A DNA stretch of 64,000 bases from Asterella californica (GCA_036924285.1 JAYKYS010000005.1:21240001-21304000); one strand, 5' to 3'; positions 34,859 through 48,198 are shown, counted from the stretch's first letter. Translations and numbers: made by a program. Notes: generated from the sequence alone by a model not told the origin.

Positions 34859-35490
34859 GCGTATGTGTCTCTCATGCTCCTCCACTGTAGCACTATAGAT
34901 TAAGATGTCGTCAATATAACATCGAATAAAATCTAGTCTTGCTAGGATCATGTCCATCACCCTTTGGAACTCAGCAAGGGCATTTTTCAACCAAAATGGT
35001 AAAAATCGTCACTGGTACAAACAATCCTTGCTGTGAGAGTCAATTCCTCAGAATGTTGTCTTGAACTTATCTTCTTCTCTCATCGACAACTGATGATACC
35101 CTGCTCGAAGGTCCAAAGTACTGAAGACCTTCACATGCCCTACTGCATCAAAGATCTCCTCAGGTGTCGGCATGGTATACTTATTGGACTTCGTCTGCTG
35201 ATTGATAAGACGGTAGTCTCCACCCATCCGTCTATCCGTGTTGTTGCCATACATATCTTTCTTTGTTGACATAACTGTGACAGATGCTTACTCTCCATGC
35301 GACATCTCTCCCAATCCAACCTCCAACAAGTCTTGAGTCCTGTTCTGGATCAAGGCTCTCTCCATATCACTGTACATGTAAGGACATCGAAAGATTGACG
35401 TGTCACTAACCGACTCGATTTGTATACCTGGTCCCTTCAAGATATCCAAATCCTTCAAAACAATTCTTATGGCTCTTCGAGAATCTCAGA
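34859..35490 (-). pseudogene. pol: Reverse transcriptase relic of element H
   Basis: Minus-strand fragments: LKDLDILKGPGIQ, KKDMYGNNTDRRM, GGDYRLINQQTKSNKYTMP, VFSTLDLRAGYHQLSMRE, then NALAEFQRVMDMI and CYIDDILIYSATVEEH. Both catalytic motifs are present. The RT thumb and all of RNase H are deleted. Confidence 0.8.
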
Positions 35491-36732
35491 ACTCTTCGTC
35501 TCTCCTCTCTTATAAGCTCGGGTCCAATCTCTGACTCCCAAGTATCCTCTGTCACCATGCTAGAGGTAGAAAACGAAGTCGTTGATTGCTATCTTGCAGC
35601 CTTTGGAGCAGTTTGCTTCTACTCACCACCAAAAACTCTTGCAGTCTTAGCTGCAAGCTCCACACTCTCTCCTACTACATCCCATGACGTCCAAGGATGA
35701 CGAACTCCATACGCCTCGCCCCCAACCTTTGTCCCCATGGACTCTGTAGGCAAAAAGTTCAGAAGTGTCCGAGTAGTTACACCCATCGATCGCATCCGAT
35801 GCTGCTCAACCAATCTAAAGCTAACAATCCACGTCAAGTAGCTCAAGTCCATTGCTTGATCCAACACTTGACGACGTGAAGCCTCTGAAACTGAAGCTAC
35901 TACGGTCGTACTCGTAGAAAAATCCATCACTCACTCTCTCTCATCGACATTGGACTCCGTCAACTACCCAAACTGAGCATCTCACAAGCTCCGGTCCTCC
36001 ATCTCTGTAAGCATGTGACGTTGGAAAGCTCACCAAAGTGGACAATGCTGTCATGGATCGTCTCACTAGGTTCACCGCTGACATGTGTGACAAATCGATG
36101 ACTCTCACTACTTGAGATCGTCACCCTTACATCCAAGATGTCATCAACTGTGAGATGCACTAGTCGTCTCACTCTATCTTGTGTACGCTTAAGCACTTCT
36201 CTCGGTAACAAATTTGCCTACCACGATCGTGGATGATGTGCACGAGATCTCACTTTCACTGCATCCAACAGCACTGTCGATCCAACCCAAGACCGCACTT
36301 GGTGCACACTCGTCATCATTTGTGTACGAGCATGACCCAACAAAGGAACGTTCTCCAAGATGTATGTAGAAAAATCCATCTAATGTATCTAGAGTTGCCG
36401 TAAGATCCGTAATATCTCTCAAAACATACTAGATCTCAGGTCATGTAAACCCTGATCTCTTCTAGCATGTATGTGATCTTGACATGACCAGCCGGCTATA
36501 ACCAAGTGAATGATACCAATAACCGTGAGATCCTACGCCTCAAGCAACGAAATATCTGATGGTAATGCTTGCTGGTATCCTCCGACGGCTGATATGGACA
36601 ACAACTTAGGATATCTCTGCACCAAGCGTGACACATGACACCATGAGATGTGTCTCTTAATCTCATCTCTCTCCACATACAAGTATTAATGTACTCATAT
36701 GCCTGCCTGCAATACTGCAGCCAAACCTGTCT
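35491..36732 (-). other. Upstream part of element H (no clear domain)
   Basis: Several 60-100 codon minus-strand frames with no motif that I recognise (for example 35960-36211, 36189-36422). Position suggests decayed gag/protease. Ends at the LTR of copy C. Confidence 0.4.
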
Positions 36733-37616
36733 TGTAAACCCTCCGTGATCTTATCAATCAACTATCTCTCAATCTCTCAACCTCCACGATAGTCATCGAT
36801 GAATCTGCAACATGTCGGATCTGTCTCTCACTCAGGGGTCACCTGTGATGGCTTTGATGGAAGCACACCATGAACTTGAAGAGAAAAATGCTAAGTTCAG
36901 TCATTCACACACCCATAAACTCATCAACTAAAGTTATTCATTCTAACGACGTCTCTCAAGTTCTCACATCCTAAAATATCACACTCTCTCTATATTGCTC
37001 AAGTTGTCATTACGATGATGTGAAAACAAGGATGAGGAGCTCTTCTCTATCCTCTATTTATATATTTTAGGTTTTTACTTTGATACTGTCTGGTAACTCA
37101 GCCGTAACTATTTTTACCAAGTTTTGTTAATATATTACTTAAGGTAAAACCATTAATCACATGGGCTTCTTATCTTTTCACATGGGTTTATTCATTCAAA
37201 GTCAACAACTTCTAGAAGGATTCTAGAATATTCTTAAGGAATCTCGAATTTCCATCCCCCTCTACACTAGGATCCACTAAAAAAGAGACATGTGGAATCT
37301 CTTCTTATTTTTAATGCCCACAGATCCACAACTTTAATCTCACCACTAATATCAAGTCACAAAAGAGATAATGGATATTTTCCACCTCCTTTTACCTTTT
37401 AGACAAGATGACAAGATAATAGTGCTCACTCTTTAGAAAATATCTAAATTCTGTCCAAAAATACAGCTAAGTTTAACCATAACTAACTTTAGCTAGTCTA
37501 ACTAACTTGATACATCCTTAAAGTGCTTGGGCAGCAAATAAACATTCTCAACACTTAGTTATAACTAAACACTTTACTAATAGACAAACTTTCTATGTGT
37601 AACATAAGTCGTTACA
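36733..37616 (-). repeat. 3' LTR of copy C
   Basis: 884 bp, plus-strand TGTAAACCCTCC... to CGTTACA, the reverse complement of the family-1 LTR. Confidence 0.92.
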
Positions 37617-37629
37617 TTTTATCCTCGGA

Positions 37630-38873
37630 CTAAATTTTCACTCCGTCATCGGAGTGAAGAGAGAACTTTCGTCGATGAAACAACTTCAACTTGACATGAT
37701 TTATTCGATCAAATCTCCTTCCTCCCAACTCTTCAAGGTCATATGTGAAGTTGCTCCACACCTTATCTACAACAAAAAGACCAAAATATCTACGAAGAAA
37801 CTTCTTTCTAGCTCTTTTGAATCTGATAACATCATACAACATGACCCAATCTCTAACTTGAAAAGGTTTTACCTCCCTCTTGCCCAATCGTTTGTCGTAA
37901 CTCTTCTTTTGATACGCCTGAGCTCGTTCCATCCGAATCATTACTACCGCTCGAGTCTCTTCCAACTCCATGAGTTGCTCCCTTCTTGATCTGATGACGT
38001 CTTCTCCCCTCGACCTCTTCAACTTTCGTTGAATAGTTTGAAAAATATCTAATTCGAATTGGATCGGCAACTTGGACTCCACTCCATAAACAAGTCGAAA
38101 TGAGGAATACCCAGTAGAAGTCTTTGTTGTTGTTCGATATTCTCATAAGATGGCATGTAGCCTCTTATCCCAAGTATGTTTCATAGTCTCAATACCAGCA
38201 ACTTTGGTGAGCATCATACAAAGTGTAAGATCGATCTTCTCGCAAGACCATTAGCATTTGGTTTGTATGACGTCATTACTCGTGGCTTGATAGAAAAGTG
38301 TTGCAGCATAGTAGTAGTCATGCTCCCTACAAACTCTTCTCCTCTATCTGAGATCAACTTTACGGACATCCAAATCTTGTGATGATTCTCTCTCATAGGA
38401 ATCTACCCACTACAGTTTCATTAGTCTTTCTCAAAGGTCTAGCCTCTACCCACTTGATACAATTGTCAGCGACGACTACAATGTATCTATTGTCTCGAGG
38501 TGTCTTATTAAGAGGATCTACAACGTCAATATCTCACTTCTCAAATGGTCCTAACACTAGAATTAGTCTTAACGGAGGTGTTCTAGTAGACTTCAGAGCA
38601 AATGTTTGACATACATCGCAAGTTTAGAATAGTCTAAACACTCCTTGAAAATCCCTCTCCAGTGATAATCGACATCCAAAATCTTGAAGGCTGTTACCTT
38701 ATCAGCAAAGTTACCTCCGCAAACAGTGCCATCGTGAAACTCGTGCTTTAGCTTGAACGCCTCCTTTTGACCAACTGCTCTCTTTAGTAATCCATTTGCT
38801 CCTTGGAGCAGATTCCTTCCACCATAGTGTAAGGTTTGCATCTCTTGATCAACGCGTTACGTTTTCAAGTATA
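37630..38873 (-). pseudogene. pol: Integrase of copy C
   Basis: C-terminal module with RRYFGLFVVDKV (Pro to Leu in GPF) and YDLEELGG. Core fragments ISDRGEEFVGSM and ANGLARRS, and the zinc-binding part HEFHDGTVCGGNF. The in-frame TGA at 38143-38145 is at the same codon as in A and D. Confidence 0.8.
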
Positions 38874-38989
38874 CATATCTTCTGAAAAAGACCCATTTGT
38901 TAGGAAACTCTAGGTTTTCTTCGTACTCGTCCGGTACCTCCTAACTGTGATGATCATCACTTGCTCGTCTGGAAATGAATCATCAAACG

Positions 38990-40428
38990 GTTCTTTTTCC
39001 TCAACAAGAGATCTACATTTGTATGTTTTTTCCCTAGTCTATCTTCAATCACGTAATTGTATTCTATTAGAAGGATCTTCTAACGAGCAATACGACCTTC
39101 GGCATTAGGTTTATTAAAGATATACTTTAAAGCATTATGATCTGTGACTAGGAAAAATTTATCTCCTAGCAAGTAGTGTCGAAATTTCTTCAATCCAAAA
39201 ATCACAGCTAATCTTTCTCGTTCAATCACGAATTCGTTCAATTCTTCTCCGCGAAACCATCTGCCTACTAGCATAAGCTATAAGATGATCATGCCCATCT
39301 CCATCTAATTGACTTAATGTACATCTCATTGTTACATTGGAGGCATCCGTATACAGAATAAATGATTTACTCCACTCAGGTTTAGAAAGTATAAGAGATG
39401 TCATCAATGTCTTTTTCAACTCCTCAAATGCTTCCGTTGTCTTCTGATCATGCACTATCAAGTCAAAATCAACTCCCTTCTTCATGTACATCGTCAAAGC
39501 TATTGCTTTGTTCGAGAAGGACAATACAAACTTACGATAATATCCAACCAAGAACTGTCTCAAACTTTGTCAAATTGATAAAAAATGAAAGATCCACAAT
39601 CTTCTTCACCTTCTCAAGATCTATCGCAATCCCATTTTTGAAAATGATGTGTCTCAACAGTAGACCTTCTTCGCAACCAAAGATGCACTTCTCTGGATTT
39701 AGAGAAGCGTTGGCTTGCTCCAACCGTTGCAAAACTTTGATCACATGATCAAAGTGGTCTTCCTTTCCTCCGTATACGCAAAAATCATAATGAAATCACG
39801 GACAAATTTCTGTATGAATGGTTCAAACACCTTGTTCATAAACCTTTGAAACGTGATCAGAGCATTACACAGTCCAAATGACATCATTCGAAATGAAAAT
39901 GTTTCCCAAGGAGTAATGAAAGTAATCAATTGCTGGTACTTCTATGTTATCTTGATCTGGTTATATCCACTATAACCATCACCAAAGCTGTACCACTCAT
40001 GACCAGCAACTTCCTCCAAAATCTCATGTATAAATGGTAGAGGATAATAATCATTCTTGGTAACTGCATTCAACTTTTTATAGTCTATGCACACTAGTAG
40101 CTTACCATTCTTCTTATTGACAATCACAATGGGTGAAACTTATTCTGAGTTCTCCACCTCGTAGATAAAACTTGCCTCCTTCAACTTGTCTATCTCCTCC
40201 TTGATCATCATTCCCGTTGTAGGATTGACCCTTCTCTGCTTCTGTCGACTTCTCTTCCAATTTGATCCGAGGAGTCTCTAGAGTCACCTCCTTTAAATCT
40301 TTGTAATTGAAAGCAAACACATGGATATATTTCTGAAATATATCTAGGAATCTACTTTTCTCATCTTGAGTGACATTGATACCAAACTTCAGGATAGAGA
40401 GTCTTCTCACAATCTCTACCTCACTCAA
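38990..40428 (-). pseudogene. pol: RT and RNase H of copy C
   Basis: RNase H: YTDASNVTMRC, IERERLAVIF, VTDHNALKYI. RT: CIDYKKLNAVTK, SFGDGYSGYNQ, FGLCNALITFQRF. The active site reads RDFIMIF because one base is lost in the FIDD codons (about 39789), destroying the catalytic Asp pair. The Gln codon after ITF is intact here (CAA), unlike the TAG of A and D. Confidence 0.82.
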
Positions 40429-40698
40429 CTCTCTTTGTCATGATCTTTTTCCACTGCTGGTCGAGGCAACAAGTCAATGGCACTAAGCTGATGTAATGAT
40501 TCATCTCGACCAAATCCTTCATCATCAGACGAGGATTCTTGATCATGTATCTATCTTTGAGACACTCTGATCATCTTCTGTATCAGATTCCCAATAGTCA
40601 CTAGTGGATCTATCAGCGTCAGAAGTCACAACTCCAACATCCAAGAGATGTACTATCACTCTACGATCTCTAGACCCAATCCGTAAATATCTCTTGTG

Positions 40699-41150
40699 TC
40701 ACCTATCTGTGGTACGCACAGCTCTCAACCAAGGTCTACCTAGGAGCAAATCATAACTAGAGTCTTTTAGTACTTGAAAAGACATCAATGTTTGAACTCG
40801 CATCACAGACACAACCATCTTCTCTAACACACCAAGAGATCTTACCCGTTGCTTGTTAGTCATTCTCACGACAATGCTAGCCGGGCGAGTTGATTCCATC
40901 TCCAACTTCTTCATCAACCTCTCTGATATGGCATTTACAACCGACCCTCCATCCACCAACACGTCAGAGACGTAGTGATCATTCAATCGCACTTCAATCT
41001 TTGAAACCTAGTGCATACCTCTAAAGCATGTTCATCCAACACACCAACTCCCACAGATTTTGATGTCTTGTTCTTAGGTTTTTTCTTCTTGCTTCTCTTA
41101 GAACTCAATCTTCCTCTCAGTTCTCTTCGTAAACGGAGATTGAGTGCAAT
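40699..41150 (-). pseudogene. pol: Protease of copy C
   Basis: LNDHYVSDVLVDGGSVVNAI keeps the catalytic Asp, and LLLGRPWLRAVRT follows. Basic linker upstream (SKKKKPKNKTSKSVGVG, broken). Confidence 0.8.
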
Positions 41151-41153
41151 CAA

Positions 41154-42350
41154 TTACTCAACCGTGATGTTGACCTTTTGAGTACGCACATCTTCAACCA
41201 CATCATATCTCACTTGAGAAGATAAAATGATGAAATCCGTCATCCCCAACTTTCTTCTTGGCTCCCTTGGTGTACTCGAAATATTACTCGAGCAAGTACT
41301 TCTACTTGTTGACTCCTCCATGTAAACCGATTCATCAGAAAATCGAGTTCTTTTTCTTTCTTGAGCTAAAAGCTCCACCGGTGCATGAGAAGAGTTCGAG
41401 CTCTCTCTCTTCTCATAGATGGGATCTCGTACTACATTGATAGTAGCCATTCCTTGTGATGGATTTCCTCCACCAACATCTATTATAACAGCTTCAGCAA
41501 CCCTCGCTCCGTTGTTAGGATAGTTCCGTTGAAAATGAGAACCTCCACACGTCCAACGAGTGATTCCTCTTAAGTTATCTTGGTTGCCTCTAAAATTATC
41601 TTGATTTCCTCGATTGGGATTGTTGTCGTAATCTCTTTGACCTCCTCCTCCATCTTTGTTCTTTCATTCTCGTAACTGCATCATATTATCTTGACATCCG
41701 CAAGAGTATCGGTGATGTTCTTCAACTCAACATGAAAATCAAAGATGGCAGTAGACATAGTTGCAGGAACAAACGGTCTTGGTACCACTGTTGGAGGAAG
41801 AGATGACGTTGAAGCATCACCAATTGTGATGGTGCAGATGCTATCATGTGGCTACACCAAGAGTCGGAGTCGACATCAGAGCGGCATGATGAGGTTGGAT
41901 GATATCCTCTTCATCTAAACTCTCTTTCATATTTGTCGTGATCTTGATGGCCTCTGCTTTGGTTGCTGGCTTCTCGTACCTCACTTGGGTTCAAATTGAA
42001 GGTCCCAACCCTCTCACCAAGTTCTTGGTCAGCACTGCTCCAATCCTCGCCATCGTTAGCTCCACGTTGTCTCCACTCTTCCATAAGACCGTCCGAAACT
42101 ATTGTTCCAACTTATCCACCCTTTCGGCATACTACCGAACTTTCTCGTCATCTCGTTGCTTCAAATGAGTGAGCTCCACCATAAGCTTCTCATAACTCTC
42201 CTCTGGAAGAAACTCTTCGATGAGTGCGTTACTCAATGCGTTATTTGTTTCCGATGCAACCTCTTTTGAAATCTCGAACAAACGACTCCACATCTTCATT
42301 GTCTTTCCCATGAAACACTGGTAGCTTCCCCATCTTGTTACTACTCTTTC
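41154..42350 (-). pseudogene. gag: gag of copy C
   Basis: Minus-strand fragments NNALSNALIEEFLPEESYEK, LTHLKQRDDEKVR, a Gly/Asn-rich stretch, a damaged knuckle (first Cys to Arg, last Cys to Tyr) near 41510-41560, and VELLAQERKRTRF. Multiple frame breaks. Confidence 0.75.
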
Positions 42351-43420
42351 TACTCTTCTAATCTTCATGCAGTAACGATTCGCCAAAAGAGTACGAACAT
42401 CATCAATTTCATTCGAGAATAATCTACCATAAGTAAAATGAAAAGAAATGGTTGTAACAACAACTCTTGTGTCATTTCTTCTCCCAAGGCGATCATGAGT
42501 CTGAGTCCCATCACCGCCTTCTCCACTATCCGAATGACAATATCCATCACAACTCAGCTGAGTCATCTTTTGAAGTTGACAACTTCTCCGTCTGAGCTCT
42601 TTGAGTCTTGACTATAGACGGAAGTAGGGCGACCACATCTATGCACTTGTGTCCTCTTGATAGATCTCCCACTCCACAACTTGGACAAGGATCTTCTCCT
42701 AGAAGATGAATTGACGTTGGTGAAGATGGACCTACTCGAAGACTTAAATCAGTAAACTCTCACTTTTCTTTAGCTCTCTCTGCTCTGATCCTAGTTGGAC
42801 AATTCACTACTTTATGTCTTAATCCTCTACAGAAATAACATCACAAGTCGGTTTCTACTCTTCTCCTCAGAGATTCTACTTGAGATTTTGTACTAGTGTT
42901 TTCAAACTGAACGATAATCTCTCTCGAGCTCTTTCCGACACTTACTATGACATCTAAACCTTGAGGAAGATTTCTAAGTCTAACTTTCCAATCTTTTGAA
43001 CTTCCACTCATGTTGTTGCACCTTCTCAACCATTAAGTGGATAAAATATCTTTAAGGAAAATAATTCTACATCACTTTCTTAACTCTTCTGAGCTTTATA
43101 TTGAAAAATATGTATTATACATGCTATACACGAAATAAAATCCAATCTAAAATTAAGAGTCTAAGATAATATCTTCATGACCATCGTTTGTACTAATCAC
43201 ATCAGACATCTTAAAGCTATTTTTGTAAGGATCCAACTCTATTTCACCAGGAGCATTCATGACCTCCACAGTGAATGATGTTTTCAACTCAACTTCTTCA
43301 CATCTGTGCCAATGATCTCTTAGAAGCTTCTTTATATAGAGCAAAGAGTGCACACCAAGTGCTATAGATGCGTTCGCAACTCATCTATAATTGACTTTTG
43401 TTTCTCTGCTTCCGTTGGAA
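42351..43420 (-). pseudogene. Auxiliary region of copy C
   Basis: Contains MSGSSKDWKVRLRNLPQGLD (about 43012-42953), the knuckle region, a helical stretch MDIVIRIVEKAVMGLRLMI, and auxiliary frame 1 (ending HEDIILDS, 43353-43153). Confirms that the two pre-gag frames are a family trait. Confidence 0.65.
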
Positions 43421-44510
43421 CTCCTAAACATCTCTTCTTCCACCTCGGCACCCGAATTGGATTTCTCATGAAATATATTCAAGACCTCCTTGTATGTCGA
43501 AACGTATATCTCTTAGTCGGTAAGAGATCTCTCGAAGATTTTTGTGATAGCTCAACCTCCAAGCTACTAACTCATGAAGTTTCAACAAAAACTTCCCTGA
43601 TAAAAAGAAATGGTGTTGACTATGCAAATTTTCAGAGAATTGAAATTTGTACTTTTTGACTTCACTCATGATTGTCAACCCCCTCCACTTGAAAAATTCT
43701 ATTTCTCTCTCCAGACCTCATCTTCTCATGATTTTTGCTTCTTCTAATAGCTGATCAGACAAGCTACAATACTAGAAATTTTCACAGAGAAATAAAAAAC
43801 ACAGAAGATAGTGACTATGTAAAAGTTTTAGAGAGCAAAATGTATAAGCTTTCACGAATAAACCTCCTCAACTTTGAAAATTTATATCTCTCTCACTAGA
43901 CCTCCTGTTCCCATGGTTTTTATTATCCAAGATAGCTTATCAGCCAAGCTAAAATACTGAAAATTATCACAGGAAAATAAAAATCACAAATAATCTGACA
44001 ATAATTGTACAAATTTTCGGGAGAGCAGAATTCTTAAACTCTCGTGAATAAAATCCCTCAAGTTTGAAATTTTATATCTCACTCTCTAGACCACATTTTT
44101 CTATGATTTTTGTTGTCCTAGATAGCTTATCAGCCAATCTAGAATATTGAAAAGTTTCACAGGAAAATAAAAAATACACAAAATTTGACAGTGATTAGAT
44201 AAATTTTCCAAAGAGCAGAATTCATAAAATCTCTAATTTTTCTCCTCTAATAACTTCTTCCTCTTCCTTTCTATTCAACTCTTGTTCTATCCACTTTCAA
44301 CTCTCCTCAAATCCTTTCTAAGTGAACAAGATATAAAGAATGATCTCGGATTCGTCATAGATCACTACAAGATACACGAAAGATTCTAAAGTGACTAATA
44401 TCACGTTAGTTCTCTCTCCTCTCAATGTTCTCTCCATGTGCTCTCTCATGATCTCCTTCTATCGAATGTAGAATTGAACTCTAAACATCCTTACGATCCT
44501 TTCAAGTGAG
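43421..44510 (-). other. Leader of copy C with three or more ~180-bp repeats
   Basis: On the plus strand, blocks with TATTTCTCTCTCCAGACC / ATAGCTGATCAGACAAGCTA / TTTTCACAGAGAAATAAAA recur at about 43680, 43865 and 44050. Copy A has one such unit and copy B two. Confidence 0.7.
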
Positions 44511-44511
44511 A

Positions 44512-44528
44512 TCCCGGCAACGGAACCA
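44512..44528 (-). other. Primer-binding site of copy C
   Basis: The reverse complement reads TGGTTCCGTTGCCGGGA, identical to copy A, four bases from the 5' LTR. Confidence 0.75.
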
Positions 44529-44532
44529 AAAA

Positions 44533-44876
44533 TGTAAACCCTCTGCAATCTTATCAATCAACTATAACCCAATCTCTCAACCTCCACGATAGTCAGATTC
44601 ATGTCGGGTCTGTCTCTCACTCAGGGGTCACCTTTGATGACTTTGATGGAAGCACACCATGAACTTGAACAGAAAAATGCTAAGTTTAATCATTCACACA
44701 CCCATAAACTCATCAACTAAAAATTCTCTATTCTAACGACGTCTCTCAAATTCTCACATGCTAAAATATCACACTCTCTCTATATTGCTGAAATTGTCAT
44801 TACGATGATGTGAAAACAAGATGAGGAGCTCTTCTCTACTCCTCTATTTATATATTCTAGGTTTTTACTTTGGTAC
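44533..44876 (-). repeat. Partial 5' LTR of copy C
   Basis: Only the last 344 bp of the LTR (TATA box to TTTACA) remain. It ends in GTAC at 44873-44876, next to the TG of the LTR of copy D. Confidence 0.88.
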
Positions 44877-45758
44877 TGTAAACCCTCCGCAGTCCTATCA
44901 GCCAACTACCTCCAATCTCTCAACTCCACGATAGTCATCGGTGAATCTGCAACATGTCGGGCTTATCTCTCACTCAAGGGTCACCTCTGATGGCTTTGAT
45001 GGAAGCACACCATGAACTTGAAGAGAAAAATGCTAAATTCAATCATTCACTCATCTATAAACTCATCAACTAAAATTTTTCATTCTAACGACGTCTCTCA
45101 AGTTGTCACATACTAAAGTATCTCACACTCTCTATATTGTTCAAGTTGTCCTTACGACGATGTGAAAACAAGGATGAGGAGCTCTTCTCTATTCTTCTAT
45201 TTATACTTTTTAGGTTTTTACTTGATACCCTTCGGTAAGTCAATCGTAACTATTTTTACCGAGTTTTATTAAGATATTACTTAAGATAAAAGCATCAATC
45301 ACATGAGCTTCTTGCCTTTTCACATGGGCTTATTCCTTCAAAGTCAACAACTTCTAGAAGGATTTTGGAATATTCTCAAGGAATCTCAAATTTCCACCCC
45401 CTCTACACTAAGACTCACTAAAAAGGAGACATGTGGAATCTCTTTTTGTTTTTAATGCCCACAAAGTCCACAACTTTAATGCCACCACTAATATCAAGTC
45501 AAAAAAGAGATAATGGATACTTTCCATCTCCTTTCTACCTTTTAGACAAGATGACAAGATAGTAGTGCTCACTCTTTAGAAAATATCTGAATTCTGTCCA
45601 AAAGTACAGCTAAGTTTATCCATAACTAACTTTAGCTAGTCATGATTCACTTGATACATCCTTAAAGCACTTGGGTAGCAAATAAGCATTCTCAACATTT
45701 AGTTATAACTAAATACCTTACTAATAGATAAATTTCTTATGTAATCTATGTCGTTACA
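44877..45758 (-). repeat. 3' LTR of copy D
   Basis: 882 bp, plus-strand TGTAAACCCTCCGCAG... to GTCGTTACA. Confidence 0.92.
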
Positions 45759-46547
45759 TTTTATCCCCAAACTAAATTTTCACTCTTTCTTCAGAGTGAT
45801 GAGAGACCTTTCGTCGATGAAACAACTTCAACTTGTCATGGTTGACCCGATCGAATCTCCTTCCTCCCAGCTCCTGAAGGTCATATGTGAAGTTGCTCCA
45901 CACCTTATCTACAACAAAAAGACCAAAATATCTAGGAAGAAACTTCTTCCTAGCCCTTTTAAATCTAATAGCATCATACAACATTACCCAATCTCCGACT
46001 TGGAAAGGTTTTACTTCCCTCTTGCTCAATCGTTTGTCGTAACTCTTCTTTTGATATGCTTGAGCTCATTCCATCCGGATCATTGCTACTGCTCGAGTCT
46101 CTTCCAATTCCATGAGTTGCTCCCTTCTTGATCTGACGACGTCTTCTCTTCTCGATCTCTTCAACTTTCGTTGAATAGTTTGAAAAGTATCCAATTCGAA
46201 TTAGATCGGCAACTTGGACTTCACTCCATAAACAAGTCGAAATGAGAAATACCCAGTAGAAGTTTTTGTTGTCGTTCGATACTCTCATAAGATGACATGG
46301 AGTCTCTTATCCCTAGTATGTTTTGCAATCTCAACACCAACATCTTTGACGAGCATCATACAAAGTGTAAGATTGGTTTTTTCCGCAAGACCATTAGCAT
46401 TTGGTTTGTATGAAGTCGTTACTCGTGGCTTGATAGAAAAGTCTTGCAGCATAGCAGTAGTCATGTTCCCTACAAACTCTCCTCCTCCATTTGAGACCAA
46501 CTCTAATGGACATCCAAATCTTGTGATGATCCTCTCCCATAAAGCTG
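45759..46547 (-). pseudogene. pol: Integrase C-terminal part of copy D
   Basis: PRYFGLFVVDKVW, YDLQELGGRR, and core fragments VSNGGGEFVGNM (second Asp to Asn) and NGLAEKTNLTL. TGA at 46285-46287 matches the shared stop. Breaks at 46547 at the inversion point. Confidence 0.82.
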
Positions 46548-48198
46548 CGGCTCACTGGTTTCATTCTGGTTGAGCGCTTCTGTGTAGTTACGGACCGCGA
46601 AGAATCCTTCGACATGTCTCAAGGATTTTCTGAAGTCTTAGAGTCTTGTTGATGTCTTATGTCTCCTTGGGTGTAAAAATTCGTTCTAAGGGAAAAGTTA
46701 AGAGGAGAAAAGACAAAAAGTAAAGCTCTTTTTGCTTTTATTGGTCCACTTTTGGACCAATGGTGTTCTAGCTGATCCTCGCGACGTTTCTGTGGTTTCT
46801 GGAGGCTTCGAGGGTCCATTCGCAAAACGAAGGGTATGGTTGGAGAGCTCTCGACCGGGGCTACAATCTGGGCTGAAGAATCGGTCGATTTGATGAAAGT
46901 ATGAGCGCGTTATGATCGATTAAGTGGAGGGGGGTGCAATTCGGACCTACCGCTACATTTCTGGTTATTCCGAGAGACTGGCGAGGAGTTTTGAAGAGCT
47001 GTCTGTTGGGTTGGAGAGCTGACAACGTGCTGGTCGTTTTGATATCAATTTCATCAGTTTCTTGATCGATTTGGATTCTGAACCGACCGATTGAAGTCGA
47101 GAAGTGCAGATGGGATAAGGCGGAGACAACGAACTGTGATAGCCATGGATAGTTTGCTATTGCTTAAGATCTGAGTCGAATTTCTGAGTGAAACTTTCTA
47201 GGATTGTAGAATGTCTTATCAGTAAGATACTTGGGAAGTTTCACCTCAAATGGTCGAGTAGTTTGTTCAGAATCTTGGATCAAATGTACCTGGGTCTGTA
47301 AAGCTCTGAAGTTAGCACAGATTACGGTTTGATCCATATCTGAGAATTGGTTTGAGATTTCGACCTGAAAATTGTTCAGGGTAGGAGTGAAGGGTCCAAT
47401 CAAGCTTCCTGTGAAGTTTGATCATCATTGGTCGAGTGGTTTGGAAGGACTGAGGTCTCAAAGTTCGAAAATACTTCTGTTATTAGCAGTTTCGAGTTTT
47501 TCGGTATCATCTATTGTCAATTTGATCAATTTTGAGGAATTTGGAGAGGAGTTTGTTGCTGAAACTGCCATACCTGCATACAACTCGACAATGGAAGGTG
47601 TGGGGCTGATTTCAGCTCTTGGTGATGAGGAGAACGGAGCCACCATGAGTCTTAAGCCGCTGTTTGGGTTCTCGGAGCTGCCAAGTACTACCGCCGTTGG
47701 TGCTATATTGAGATCTGAATAGTGTTTTGGAGTATGCATCTTTTACCTTGCTAGAATACTTGGTAGACCAGGGTGTACAGCAAGTTGTATCGATACTCTA
47801 TCAAGTTGATTGAGTGATCTTAGTATCTTCTGATTGTACTATGAAGTTGTGATAGTTGGATTGATGGGCCAGTTAGCGTCGCTGGGGAGCTATTCAGAAG
47901 TCAGGCTTCTAGTGATATAGATGAATAACTTCAGTTAGATAATACAGATCTGAGTATTTTTAGTTAGAATACAAAAGATCTGTTTGTAACACAAGTTTAT
48001 GCAACCTATACGTAACCTTGGATCGTAGCAAGCTTTAAACTTGAGACGAGCGAATACAAGGTCACTCAGGCTAGAAGAGTAGATAGTGATACATTTGAGT
48101 GGAAACATCCAGATCTAGATCCAACCTTGTCAATCCACATACCTCTGCACAGCCATATACCCCGTGTATTCCTAGACAGAAAAACACGTTATACGATA
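46548..48198 (+). repeat. 3' LTR of F, inverted piece
   Basis: Reverse-complement match to 60834-62394 of the 5' LTR of F, from CTGCGGCTCACTGG to the terminal CGTTATACGATA. About 100 bp longer than its partner, which has a deletion near 61805-61850. Confidence 0.88.

Larger units (their letters stand above)
32936..36732 (-). mobile_element. Decayed gypsy element H (minus strand)
   Basis: Contains RT and integrase fragments read on the minus strand (35480-34278) in the right order, flanked by non-coding DNA. Its RT motifs (FSTLDLRAGYHQ, CYIDDILIYS) differ from family 1 and F, so it is a third gypsy lineage. A repeated block rich in CATACACAT at 32936-33020 and 33321-33423 may be LTR or 3' untranslated sequence. 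It hosts copy C at 36733. Confidence 0.7.
36733..44876 (-). mobile_element. Ty3/gypsy family-1 copy C (minus strand)
   Basis: On the minus strand the order is partial 5' LTR (44876-44533), primer-binding site, leader with three or more repeats, auxiliary region, gag, protease, RT, RNase H, integrase, 3' LTR (37616-36733). Heavily mutated. The 5' LTR stops at 44876 in the word GTAC, where the 3' LTR of copy D begins, so D inserted into this LTR. Inserted into element H. Confidence 0.92.
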
